DNA of 38,591 nucleotides, from positions 1-38,591 of the forward strand of contig JADBKA010000012.1 of the NCBI GenBank assembly GCA_014896635.1. The letters are read 5' to 3'. Below the pieces are notes generated by a model. The model searched no databases and was not told the DNA's origin. It saw only the letters and a list, made by a program, of their open reading frames with translations. Made by a program: the position numbers and the translations under genes. This document shows, piece by piece, positions 17,681 through 25,655 of the stretch (positions within the stretch are counted from its first letter, which is position 1; the number at the start of each line of letters is the position of its first letter). Source of the stretch: Ktedonobacteraceae bacterium. GTDB taxonomy: Bacteria; Chloroflexota; Ktedonobacteria; Ktedonobacterales; Ktedonobacteraceae.

Positions 17681-18074
17681 TGCTGCGGTCCTGGCGATCC
17701 AGCGGTGTGAGCCGCAGGACACGCTCGATGGCCGCATGGAGGGCCGTTGGTTTAAAGGGCTTGGTGAGATACTCGTCAGCACCTGAGAGCAGACCCAGTA
17801 GTTGATCTTCCTGGCGCGTCATCGCGCTCAGAATAATCAGAGGGGTGTCTGCCGTGCGCAAATCTCCCCGTATGCAGCGTACCAGTTGATACCCGTCCAT
17901 ACGTGGCATTTTCACATCAATGATGGCGCAATCGGGCTGTTCTGTGAGAATGCGCTCCAGCCCCTGCACGCCATCGTATGCGACGATCACCTCATAGGTT
18001 CCGTTCATCTTAACTGCGTACCTGATGAGTTCCACGATAGTCGGGTTATCGTCAATAACCAATACTTTTCTCAT
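17652..18074 (-). CDS. Single-domain response regulator (CheY-like)
   Basis: Stand-alone receiver of 140 aa with all canonical residues: VLVIDDNP (acidic pair), CAIIDVKMPRMDG (phospho-acceptor Asp), IILSAMT (Ser) and DEYLTKPFKP (Lys). No DNA-binding or enzymatic output domain follows; the last 20 residues are a polar tail. It should shuttle phosphate or regulate a partner by protein contact. The start is ATG 18074 (GTG 18077 is possible), with GGGAG upstream. It is the first gene of a two-gene minus-strand unit with the Glu-type receiver. No kinase adjoins, but the soluble histidine kinase at 21316-23310 is a candidate donor. Confidence 0.92.
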   Translation of the reverse strand: MRKVLVIDDNPTIVELIRYAVKMNGTYEVIVAYDGVQGLERILTEQPDCAIIDVKMPRMDGYQLVRCIRGDLRTADTPLIILSAMTRQEDQLLGLLSGADEYLTKPFKPTALHAAIERVLRLTPLDRQDRSNDLAQADCE

Positions 18075-18077
18075 CAC

Positions 18078-18462
18078 ACTCCCATTTACTTGTTGAGCGA
18101 ACCTTTAACAGATGCCGCACAATGTACTGGTTACAGAATTTCCAGAGTTACAACTTTTGTTATCATTCCTCTGGTATTGTAGCACAGCTATGCATTACTG
18201 CCAACTTACGATCAATTTCTGTACTATCGTCCTATGATGGGTCAGTGGAATGCGGGTCTTTCGACGCTTCTACTAAAAAAGACGACGATTATCTTCCTCA
18301 CAGGACAGGAAAACCGCGTTGTTCCGTTGTGGGGAGGGAAAAAGACTCTGAGTTGCCGTAGTGGAGAGGAGAGCTGACAGGTTGCGCTGATCCTGCCTCA
18401 AGTAGTATGATACTGCCAGCAAGTTAATCAATGCGGTAGTCAGCAGGCAGGGAGCACCATAG
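18078..18462. other. 385-bp divergent intergenic region
   Basis: This separates the minus-strand receiver pair from the plus-strand glutaredoxin-like gene, so it must hold promoters in both directions. On the plus strand the best candidate is at 18382-18411 (listed separately). I find no equally good minus-strand promoter, no credible small gene and no palindromic operator. Confidence 0.4.
18382..18411 (+). promoter_or_regulatory. Candidate promoter for the glutaredoxin-DUF2085-mtaB run
   Basis: TTGCGC (18382-18387), an 18-base spacer and TATGAT (18406-18411). This is a moderate match to a sigma-70 promoter, about 50 bases before the TTG start of the first gene. Confidence 0.35.
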
Positions 18463-18723
18463 TTGAACGAATCAGTATCATTTCCGCTGCGTGTTACGTT
18501 TTATACGAAAGCTGGCTGTCATCTCTGTGAAGAGGCGCGTGATCTTCTTGAAGAGCTTGCCACGCGGGTGTCCTATGAGTTGACAGAGATTGACATTCGC
18601 AGTGATCCCGCGCTCTTTGAGCGCTATCGCTATCGTATTCCTGTGATCCTGCTCAATGAAACATTGATCGCTGAAGGACGTATATATGCCAGTGACCTGG
18701 AGCGTGCCTTCGATATACGGTAA
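18463..18723 (+). CDS. Glutaredoxin-like (DUF836/thioredoxin-fold) protein
   Basis: Small thioredoxin-fold protein of 86 aa. The first strand RVTFYTKAGCHLCEEA holds the CxxC redox pair (CHLC), and RYRIPVILLNETLIAEG carries the cis-Pro loop expected of this fold. This matches the glutaredoxin-like DUF836 group, whose substrates are generally unknown. The start is TTG at 18463, chosen because CAGGGAG lies 8 bases upstream and no ATG is available before the first strand. It is the first of a three-gene run; the DUF2085 gene follows after 33 bases. It probably performs thiol-disulfide exchange in the cytoplasm. Confidence 0.85.
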   Translation: MNESVSFPLRVTFYTKAGCHLCEEARDLLEELATRVSYELTEIDIRSDPALFERYRYRIPVILLNETLIAEGRIYASDLERAFDIR

Positions 18724-18756
18724 ATAGTCTCTCTTTGTTTTATAAGGAACAGTGAT

Positions 18757-19437
18757 ATGGCAAGTGCGCAGATTCCTCAGAATCCTACCCAGACAGTACA
18801 GCGGCAGCCGAAGCAACGGGCGTTCGTCATCCGGCTCAAAGCTTTTTATCACGCTACAGGAGAGTTCCTGCTTGAGCACTGGGCAAGCATTATTACAATT
18901 GCCCTCGGTCTGCTTGTCTTCAACGCTATTCTCATTCCTTTCCTTTCTTACCTGGGGCTTGATGCCATCGCCAGGCCACTTTTCTCTTCGATGCATTATG
19001 TCTGTGCGCAGATTCCTTCACACTCGTACTATATCCTGGGCCACCAGTTTGGCCTGTGTGAGCGCAATTTTGCTATCTACAGTTCCATGTTTGCTGGCAG
19101 TCTCATCTTTACACTGAGCAAGAAGCGCCTGCCGGGCCTGCCCTGGTGGATCTGGATCTTGCTGATGTTGCCAATGGCCTGGGATGGCTTCACTCAGATG
19201 TTCGGCTGGCGTGAGAGCGACTGGATCTTGCGTACAGTGACCGGCGTCCTCTTTGGTTTTGGCAATGTCTGGTTCGCCCTGCCAATGATGCAAAAGGCCC
19301 TGCTACAGACACCATCACAGACACCGCCGCTGCCACGTCGTCCTCTGCCTGTGCCGCCATCGCCATATAGACAGGTGCCTGCAACGGACTCTCCTGCCCC
19401 TGTGACAGCTACACAAAAAGGTCCTGAGACGCTATAA
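18757..19437 (+). CDS. DUF2085 family membrane protein
   Basis: Integral membrane protein of 226 aa that fits the DUF2085 family. A conserved extracytoplasmic-type block HYVCAQIPSHSYYILGHQFG is followed by LCERNFAIYSSMFAG, then membrane segments around PWWIWILLMLPMAWDGFTQ and a C-terminal helix. About four hydrophobic helices are visible, after a basic N-terminus of 40 residues. The last 50 residues are a Pro/Thr-rich cytoplasmic tail. The conserved Cys and His in the family block suggest metal or redox chemistry, but the biochemical role is not known. The start ATG has AAGGAA 8 bases upstream. It lies between a glutaredoxin-like gene and mtaB. Confidence 0.85.
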   Translation: MASAQIPQNPTQTVQRQPKQRAFVIRLKAFYHATGEFLLEHWASIITIALGLLVFNAILIPFLSYLGLDAIARPLFSSMHYVCAQIPSHSYYILGHQFGLCERNFAIYSSMFAGSLIFTLSKKRLPGLPWWIWILLMLPMAWDGFTQMFGWRESDWILRTVTGVLFGFGNVWFALPMMQKALLQTPSQTPPLPRRPLPVPPSPYRQVPATDSPAPVTATQKGPETL

Positions 19438-19493
19438 TCGGGTGTTGTAAACGGTGAAGCAAACGGTACAGAGGAGAAGAGAAGCATCGAGTT

Positions 19494-20978
19494 ATGGCTG
19501 AACAGCAACCAGTGGGTACAACATTTGCCGTCACTACGCTCGGCTGTAAGGTGAACCAGGCCGATAGTGAGGCAATTAGCGAGCAGATGAGCACGGCTGG
19601 CTTTGTGCAGCGCGACTTCGATGAGGATGCTGATGTCTACATCGTCAATACCTGCACGGTCACCCACCTGGGCGACCGCAGTTCGCGCGCGCTCATCTCG
19701 CAGGCTCATCGCCGGCGTCCTGAAGCATTACTCGTCGTCACTGGCTGCTATGCCGAGTTGAACCCGGCAGCGGTCGCGGCTTTGCCCGGCGTTGATCTTG
19801 TCGTCGGCAACAGTGGTAAGAGTACGCTGGTCGAAACAATCACGCAACATCTGCAACAGGATCTGCCTTCGCCAGGCAAGCCGGGCGCGAGTGACTCACA
19901 AGGGAAACTCTCTGCTACTGCTCAGGCACCTATGCTGCCAGTATTACCGCCCGGCATCCAGCATATTGGCAGCGACGGAGCATTCACGTTCTGGCCCGGT
20001 GAAGACGAACCTCAGCCAGAAAATCCGCCACGCCTCTCTCCTTTTGCAGCTCAGGCATGGGCTGCTACAGGTCAGCCTGACGCCTTCTCGCGCACGCGGG
20101 TGCAGATGAAGGTACAGGATGGCTGTAATAACCGCTGCACCTATTGTATCGTTCCTTATGTGCGTGGAGAGTCACGCAGTCGCAGTATCGCCTCTATTGT
20201 TGAGCACACACAGCGTAAAGTACGTGCCGGTTATCAGGAGATTGTCCTGACCGGTATTCATCTTGGGGATTATCACCCCCATGGCGATAAAAAGCAGGAT
20301 CTTGGCGATCTGATCGCAGCTCTGCTGAGAGAGACGGAGATCGCGCGTATTCGTGTCTCCTCGTTAGAGCCGGAAGATTTCCGCCTGGAGTGGCTGGATC
20401 TGTGGCAGAACCCGCGCATGTGCCGTCACCTTCACCTTCCTATGCAGAGCGGCTCGGACGCGATTCTCCGTAAAATGGCGCGCCGCTATAACAGCGAACG
20501 CTACCACACTATTGTCACGACTGCAAAGAAGCTGATCCCCGGTATAGCGATCAGTACCGATATCATTACGGGTTTTCCCGGTGAGACTGACGAGGACTTT
20601 GAAAAAACGTACTGGCTGGCGAAAGAGCTGGAGTTTGCGAAAATGCATGTTTTCCGTTTCTCGCCCCGCCAGGGTACAGCGGCGGCGCGTATGCGCAATC
20701 AGGTGAAGGAAGAAGTCAAAAAGGCGCGTAGCCAGCGCCTGCTTGATCTCAACGAGGAGCACAGCCGCCGCTTCCGCTCACAGTTTCTTGGTCAGACAGT
20801 TGAGGTGCTGATCGAGCAGCATAAGCATGGCGTCTGGGAGGGCCTGACTGACAACTACCTGCGCGTTGAAGTCCACAATCTGCCAGAGCAGCAGATGCAG
20901 AACTGGCGGCATAGCCTGGTCCGGGTGTACCTGTCTCACCTGGTCGATGATGGTATCTATGGCATCTATGCCGGTTGA
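19494..20978 (+). CDS. mtaB: tRNA t6A37 methylthiotransferase MtaB
   Basis: Radical-SAM enzyme that converts t6A37 to ms2t6A37 in tRNAs reading ANN codons. The N-terminal MTTase domain has TTLGCKVNQADSE (Cys18), IVNTCTVTHLGD and VVTGCYAELNP, whose three Cys bind one [4Fe-4S] cluster. The radical-SAM motif GCNNRCTYC supplies Cys211, Cys215 and Cys218, followed by VPYVRGESRSR, which is typical of MtaB. A TRAM-like C-terminal domain is present. At 494 aa it is longer than usual. The excess is a Pro/Gly/Ser-rich insert of about 60 residues (about 122-190) between the two Fe-S domains. The start ATG is preceded by GAGGAGAAGAG. It is the last gene of the run. Confidence 0.95.
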   Translation: MAEQQPVGTTFAVTTLGCKVNQADSEAISEQMSTAGFVQRDFDEDADVYIVNTCTVTHLGDRSSRALISQAHRRRPEALLVVTGCYAELNPAAVAALPGVDLVVGNSGKSTLVETITQHLQQDLPSPGKPGASDSQGKLSATAQAPMLPVLPPGIQHIGSDGAFTFWPGEDEPQPENPPRLSPFAAQAWAATGQPDAFSRTRVQMKVQDGCNNRCTYCIVPYVRGESRSRSIASIVEHTQRKVRAGYQEIVLTGIHLGDYHPHGDKKQDLGDLIAALLRETEIARIRVSSLEPEDFRLEWLDLWQNPRMCRHLHLPMQSGSDAILRKMARRYNSERYHTIVTTAKKLIPGIAISTDIITGFPGETDEDFEKTYWLAKELEFAKMHVFRFSPRQGTAAARMRNQVKEEVKKARSQRLLDLNEEHSRRFRSQFLGQTVEVLIEQHKHGVWEGLTDNYLRVEVHNLPEQQMQNWRHSLVRVYLSHLVDDGIYGIYAG

Positions 20979-21052
20979 TCGCCGCTCATCGCCGCGGCTA
21001 TTTTCTGACCTATCGCAGTCTCGTGCTTTACAGAAAAAGGACCCGTTTCTTT

Positions 21053-21088
21053 CCCAGGCCCGTCAAAGCAGTACGAATCGGGTCTGGG
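21053..21088 (+). other. Hairpin downstream of mtaB
   Basis: CCCAGGCCCG (21053-21062) pairs with CGGGTCTGGG (21079-21088), ten pairs with one G-U and a 16-base loop. It lies 75 bases after the mtaB stop with no U-tract, so terminator function is uncertain. The rest of 20979-21212 shows nothing else I can support. Confidence 0.35.
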
Positions 21089-21212
21089 CGGCGATTTCTC
21101 CTTTCCACAAACATTACAGAGAAGAGAAGCATGGTAAGGGCTATCCTCCGGTTTCAGCGTAATAACCGCTCGGTGAAGTATAAGCAAATGGGATGAAAGT
21201 TCACATGCGCCC

Positions 21213-21242
21213 TTGACAACGCCTGCCTGGATCAACTACAGT
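21213..21242 (+). promoter_or_regulatory. Promoter for the sensor kinase gene
   Basis: TTGACA (21213-21218), an 18-base spacer and TACAGT (21237-21242). Transcription would begin near 21249, which excludes the upstream GTG at 21241 as a start and favours ATG 21316. Confidence 0.5.
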
Positions 21243-21315
21243 GAAACTGTTCTATACAAAGTGTTATATTATAGTGCCTGGTCAGTTATCGGTCTATCCC
21301 TTTGAGAAATATTTT

Positions 21316-23310
21316 ATGGATGCTCTGATGAATCAGTATCAGACCTTGCTGCTCCAGCATACGCCGGTCGGCATGGCAATCTATGACGGAGAAAACTTCT
21401 GCTTGCTGCAAGCCAATCCTCGCTATCTTTCGCTGCTCGCTGCACAGGATGAGGACCAGGACAACGAGAGGTTGGGACTCCTTCCCCTTTTACAGCAAGT
21501 AGTCGAGACGGGCGACACGCTGCGTGGGAGCCAGCAGATCACAACGGCAAAAGGGCGACCGGCAACCTGCTGGAGCTGGTCCCTTGATCCTGTCAGGAAT
21601 CAGGAAGGGCGGGTGGCATACGTTATGCACACGCTCAGTGAGGTGCCAGCTCAGATCATGGGTACAGGGCGGACTCCATTGCCTCAATCAATGGCCGACA
21701 TAGGAGAAAGCGTGGCACGCAGTGTTCAGGAGTCCATCGACACCGGGCGCATTGGCTCAGTTGTCATGGAAACGATTCGTACATCTCTTGACGCTCATAC
21801 CGCCTGTCTCCATATTGCTGATCCAGTACAGAAGACCATGCGCCTGCTCTGCACATATACACCGCCAGGATATGAAAAAGTTATAGAGTCCATGCGCATG
21901 GTACCTTACGAGCGAATAACTCATCCCATCAGACAGGCACTGGACCGACCTGATCCCATCGTCATTGAAGACTTGCAGATGGCGGCAGCAGCGGGAGAGA
22001 TCGGAAAAAGTCATCCCCTGGTAAGGCAGGGTGAGCGGGGCTACGCCTGTATTCCACTCTGGTTCAGAGACCAGTTTACGGGGACGCTCTCGGCTACCTT
22101 CAGCCATCCTATCTTGCCTGCCGGATGGCAAGTACGCACGCTTGTCAGCATCAGCGGGCAGGTCGCGGCTGCTCTGGCTCATGCGCGACTGCACGAAGAG
22201 CTTGAGCAGGAGCGCAATCGCCTGCGCTCTATCCTTGATCAATTACCTGAAGGCATCCTCATCCTGGAGGTTTCCGATGGTACTATCAGCTACGCCAACC
22301 CGGCGGCTGCGCAGTTACTGGGGAGGCCGCACGGAGAGCTGAGTGGGAAACCGCTCAATCAGTGCTGGTATCCACTGCGGGGGAAGCCGGCACAGGGCGG
22401 ACAGTTCTCTCCCTGGGGCTTTGTCGCGGTGCGCGCCCTTTGCGGGGAAACTATTAGAAGCAAAGAGACGCTCATTATCAAACCGGATGGGAGCCGCGTG
22501 ATTACGCTGACTTCCGGCGCTCCCCTTTTTGCAGAGAACGGCATTATGACCGGCGCCATGATCGTCTTTCAGGACGTCACCATGCAGAAAAGCCTTGAAG
22601 AGCACAAAAACGAATTTCTCTCCATTGTTAACCATGAACTGCGCACCCACATCACCATCATTCAGGGCTTTGCCGAGATCCTGCAATTGAAACTCGCCCA
22701 GGATCAGCCGCTGGACACGCTGACGCACTATGCCATTACCAGCATCAGTGAGCAAAGCCAGCATATGACAGGTCTGATTGAAGAAATGCTTGACCTTTCA
22801 CGTCTTGAACGAGAACAGCTCACCTTACGGTGCGAGCGGCATGACTTGCTTGCTATTATCAGGCGTGTGCTTGGCAGCCAGCGTGTCACGACGCGGCTGC
22901 ACCAGATCCGGTTGACGCTGGAAGGAATCGGGCCAACGGAGGAGTTGATCGCCAGCGTCGATGAGCAGCGCATCGTCCAGGTTCTGAATAACCTGCTGAA
23001 CAACGCCATCAAATATAGTCCGGGCGGCGGCGATATTGAGATAGGCGTCCGACGTACTGACGCCCCACCAGGCAACGAGGCAATGATCTGGGTCAGAGAT
23101 CAGGGCATCGGCATACCCGCTGATGCAATACCACATATTTTCAAGCGATTCCATCGCGCGCGCAATCTCGATCCGTCGTTCAGTGGCTTTGGTGTCGGAC
23201 TCTATCTGGTCAACGAAGTAGTAACACGCCATAGAGGGCGCGTCTGGGTCGAGAGTACCGAGGGCAAAGGCTCTACATTTTATGTTGTCTTGCCACTTGA
23301 CAGGGGGTGA
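21316..23310 (+). CDS. Soluble PAS-GAF-PAS sensor histidine kinase
   Basis: Hybrid-less histidine kinase of about 664 aa with no membrane helix, hence a cytoplasmic sensor. Domain order: an N-terminal PAS beginning TPVGMAIYDGENFCLLQANP; a GAF domain (about 125-285) with VGSV/METIRTSLDAHTACLHI-like sequence; a second PAS starting ILDQLPEGILILEVSDG; then HisKA with the phospho-acceptor His440 in NHELRTHITIIQGFAEIL; and HATPase_c with NNLLNNAIKYSPGG (N box), RDQGIGIP (G1), FKRFHRAR (F box) and GFGVGLYLV (G2). All catalytic boxes are intact. The start is ATG 21316 (ATG 21328 is possible), as the promoter lies just upstream. No response regulator adjoins; the receiver pair at 17222-18074 is the nearest. 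Confidence 0.93.
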   Translation: MDALMNQYQTLLLQHTPVGMAIYDGENFCLLQANPRYLSLLAAQDEDQDNERLGLLPLLQQVVETGDTLRGSQQITTAKGRPATCWSWSLDPVRNQEGRVAYVMHTLSEVPAQIMGTGRTPLPQSMADIGESVARSVQESIDTGRIGSVVMETIRTSLDAHTACLHIADPVQKTMRLLCTYTPPGYEKVIESMRMVPYERITHPIRQALDRPDPIVIEDLQMAAAAGEIGKSHPLVRQGERGYACIPLWFRDQFTGTLSATFSHPILPAGWQVRTLVSISGQVAAALAHARLHEELEQERNRLRSILDQLPEGILILEVSDGTISYANPAAAQLLGRPHGELSGKPLNQCWYPLRGKPAQGGQFSPWGFVAVRALCGETIRSKETLIIKPDGSRVITLTSGAPLFAENGIMTGAMIVFQDVTMQKSLEEHKNEFLSIVNHELRTHITIIQGFAEILQLKLAQDQPLDTLTHYAITSISEQSQHMTGLIEEMLDLSRLEREQLTLRCERHDLLAIIRRVLGSQRVTTRLHQIRLTLEGIGPTEELIASVDEQRIVQVLNNLLNNAIKYSPGGGDIEIGVRRTDAPPGNEAMIWVRDQGIGIPADAIPHIFKRFHRARNLDPSFSGFGVGLYLVNEVVTRHRGRVWVESTEGKGSTFYVVLPLDRG

Positions 23311-23396
23311 AAGGGCGTTGCCTGATGTGATATGATCTTGCTAACCAGAAAGTGAGGAAAAGGATCTGGCACTCTCACAAAGCAGTATCCTCTGTG

Positions 23397-23424
23397 TTGA
23401 GAAACCTGACTGATATGGTATGCT
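23397..23424 (+). promoter_or_regulatory. Candidate promoter for glucokinase
   Basis: TTGAGA (23397-23402), a 16-base spacer and TATGCT (23419-23424), about 55 bases before the glucokinase start. A moderate sigma-70-type match. Confidence 0.35.
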
Positions 23425-23481
23425 TGTGTGTTTCTTTTGCTTGAAAAGCAGTGATAGCTTCTTAAGAGGTTGAATACCTGT

Positions 23482-24465
23482 ATGCTACTTGCCGGTGATA
23501 TAGGGGGAACAAAAACCTCCCTGGCTCTTTTTTCGTCCAGAGATGAGTTGCATCATCCCTTGCGAGAAAAAACATTTCGTTGTGCTCATTACTCTGGCAT
23601 CGAGGCCATTGTACGCGAGTTCCTGACGGGGGTTGATGCGCCTGTCTCACGGGCCGTTTTTGGCGTGGCTGGCCCGGTGATCAATGGCAGGGTTAAAACG
23701 ACCAATCTCCCCTGGGAACTGGATGAACGGGCGCTTCAGAACGAACTGGGCATTGGCAGAGTCACGCTGCTCAATGATCTGGTGTCCATCGCGCACGCGC
23801 TTCCGCTGCTGGAACCCTCCGATCTTCATACGCTTAACGAGGGTGAGACCTCATCGCAGGCGACAATGGCGGTTGTCGCACCGGGAACAGGGTTAGGCGA
23901 GGCATTCCTCACCTGGCATGGTTCGCAGTACAGCGTTCACCCCTCGGAAGGCGGTCACACCGATTTCGCTCCGACGAATGAGCGGGAAATCGCGCTGCTG
24001 CACTATTTACTTGGTCGCTACAATCATGTCAGCTATGAGCATGTCTGCTCAGGGATTGGACTCCCAAACATCTATGCCTATTTGAAGCAGAGTGGAGATT
24101 TTGAGGAACCCGCCTGGCTGCAAGCGCAACTGACCGGGGCGCGTGACCACACGCCGGTGATCGTCCAGGCCGCCTTGCAGCTAGCTGATCCGCCAGCGAT
24201 CTGTGTCGAAACACTGACACTGTTTGTCTCTATTCTGGGGGCTGAGGCAGGCAATATGGCCTTAAAAGTGCTGGCGACCGGGGGGGTCTACCTCGGAGGG
24301 GGCATGCCGCCACGCCTGCTGCCTCTGCTCAAAAAAGAACATTTCATGCATGCTTTCCAGAACAAAGGACGCTTCAAGAGCCTGCTTGCGCGCGTACCGG
24401 TCCACGTCATCCTCAATCCTGCGGCGGCCTTGATGGGTGCCGCTTCGTATGGCTTCACATCATAG
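23482..24465 (+). CDS. glk: Glucokinase (Glk/PF02685 type)
   Basis: Phosphorylates glucose to glucose-6-phosphate with ATP in the cytoplasm. The N-terminal phosphate-binding motif is LAGDIGGTKTSLALF. VTLLNDLVSIAHAL holds the catalytic Asp, and APGTGLGEAFL is the second phosphate motif. SEGGHTDFAPTNEREIALL matches the Glk family of E. coli type and not the ROK family, since no CxCGxxGC zinc motif is present. The length of 327 aa is normal. I favour ATG 23482, with AGAGG 12 bases upstream; TTG 23470 would put the ribosome-binding site against the start. It is monocistronic, convergent with the GNAT gene, and shows no sugar-transport or regulator neighbour. Confidence 0.93.
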   Translation: MLLAGDIGGTKTSLALFSSRDELHHPLREKTFRCAHYSGIEAIVREFLTGVDAPVSRAVFGVAGPVINGRVKTTNLPWELDERALQNELGIGRVTLLNDLVSIAHALPLLEPSDLHTLNEGETSSQATMAVVAPGTGLGEAFLTWHGSQYSVHPSEGGHTDFAPTNEREIALLHYLLGRYNHVSYEHVCSGIGLPNIYAYLKQSGDFEEPAWLQAQLTGARDHTPVIVQAALQLADPPAICVETLTLFVSILGAEAGNMALKVLATGGVYLGGGMPPRLLPLLKKEHFMHAFQNKGRFKSLLARVPVHVILNPAAALMGAASYGFTS

Positions 24466-24482
24466 TGTCTGCCCTTCATTTG

Positions 24483-24520
24483 GCTCTGAGCTGAGATCAC
24501 GGACGACGCCAGCTCAGAGC
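24483..24520. other. 10-bp inverted repeat between convergent glk and GNAT genes
   Basis: GCTCTGAGCT (24483-24492) and AGCTCAGAGC (24511-24520) are perfect inverted arms with an 18-base loop. They overlap the last codons of the minus-strand acetyltransferase gene. It could act as a bidirectional transcript end, but it lacks U-runs. Confidence 0.4.
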
Positions 24521-25465
24521 ATACTCTCGCCATATGCCGTAGCCTAACCTGGCATAAAAATCGGTCAGTTCCACCCAGTCAATGTAGCAATTGCCGACCC
24601 CGCGCTCCTTGAGGATCTCCGAAGCGCGGGCAACAAGTGCGATGCCGATACCGCGTCCCCGCTCAGTCGCTGCCACCCCTACCACCCCCATCGCGCCGGC
24701 ATTCTGGCCGAGCAGAGATTGCCAGATCACATCCGTCCGCTCTGGATGAGAACGTGGTGAGTACATGATGAGCGTCCCGACCACACGCCGGAGATGATCA
24801 CGGGCCACCAGTATATCGTCGTAGTCGTCAAGAGCAGCACAGCGTTCAAAGTGCCTCACCCAGTTGGGGAACTCGCGGGCCTCGAAGGCCAGGATATCGC
24901 CAATCTCCTTCTTGCTGGCCGTCTCAAAGGTGATATGTTCGCGTTCCATCCGCTGCCATGTTTTTTCCGGCGTGATATAGTGACGCAGATCCTGCACAAG
25001 ATCAAAAACATGCTCTGAAAATTCCCACCCACGCTTCGTAAAAAACGGCAGAGCGGCAGCAAGATTCATCGGCAGGCCGCACCAGAAGCGCGGTGAAATA
25101 CCTCCCAGGTGCAACTGGCTGGTGCCACTGCTACGCAGGTGATCCAGCGCAACTGTATGCAGCGCCGAACCGATGCCTTTATGCTGCTGCTGCGGGTCAA
25201 CGAGCAGTGCTGCCAGGTGTCCCACCAGTCCTTTTCCTCGCTTGCTCGTGAAAGTCGCGGCAAATCCTGTCACCTGCCCGCTTTCTCTTGCAACGAAATG
25301 CTGCACCTGTGGGCATGGCGAGCCTGCCGAGCCTGCCAGCACCTGCCGAAAACGAGTGTACTCGATAGGCCACGTCGCCCCCAGAACAGTCTGCCACAGG
25401 TCATAGACTGCTTGAAGATCTCTCTGCTCATTGTAGATCTGGATATTTTTCTCCTGTGCTGGCAT
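24497..25465 (-). CDS. Tandem-domain GNAT N-acetyltransferase
   Basis: Protein of 322 aa made of two GNAT folds. The N-terminal domain (about 8-150) has the acetyl-CoA-binding motif A in QQQHKGIGSALH, preceded by HLAALLVDP. The C-terminal domain (about 165-322) has a second motif A, ATERGRGIGIALVARASEIL, and ends with the GNAT strand YARLGYGIWREYAL. Both glycine-rich loops look competent for acetyl-CoA, so two active domains, or one active and one structural, are possible. The substrate cannot be deduced; such doubles include mycothiol-synthase-like and antibiotic-modifying enzymes. The start ATG is preceded by a GGAGGAGAGAGGAG run. The gene is transcribed alone on the minus strand. Confidence 0.88.
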   Translation of the reverse strand: MPAQEKNIQIYNEQRDLQAVYDLWQTVLGATWPIEYTRFRQVLAGSAGSPCPQVQHFVARESGQVTGFAATFTSKRGKGLVGHLAALLVDPQQQHKGIGSALHTVALDHLRSSGTSQLHLGGISPRFWCGLPMNLAAALPFFTKRGWEFSEHVFDLVQDLRHYITPEKTWQRMEREHITFETASKKEIGDILAFEAREFPNWVRHFERCAALDDYDDILVARDHLRRVVGTLIMYSPRSHPERTDVIWQSLLGQNAGAMGVVGVAATERGRGIGIALVARASEILKERGVGNCYIDWVELTDFYARLGYGIWREYALSWRRP

Positions 25466-25655
25466 GCTCCTCTCTCCTCCGCTCTTTTATGCTCATCGTA
25501 CAAGGTTAGTGTACCATATCTTCCGGGCGCAAACAGCCAGCACTCTCCAATCTCTCCTGGGAAGAAATGGGAAGTAGCTCGACGAAACGACCAGATTTCC
25601 GGTAAACTATGGAGTAGACGAATTTTCATACTGCTGTGAGCGGAAAAGAGTTGCC

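Noticed and set aside
24483..24520. Inverted repeat between glk and the GNAT gene as a full terminator
   Set aside because: The arms are perfect but no U-run follows on either strand and part lies in coding sequence, so I list it only as an inverted repeat.
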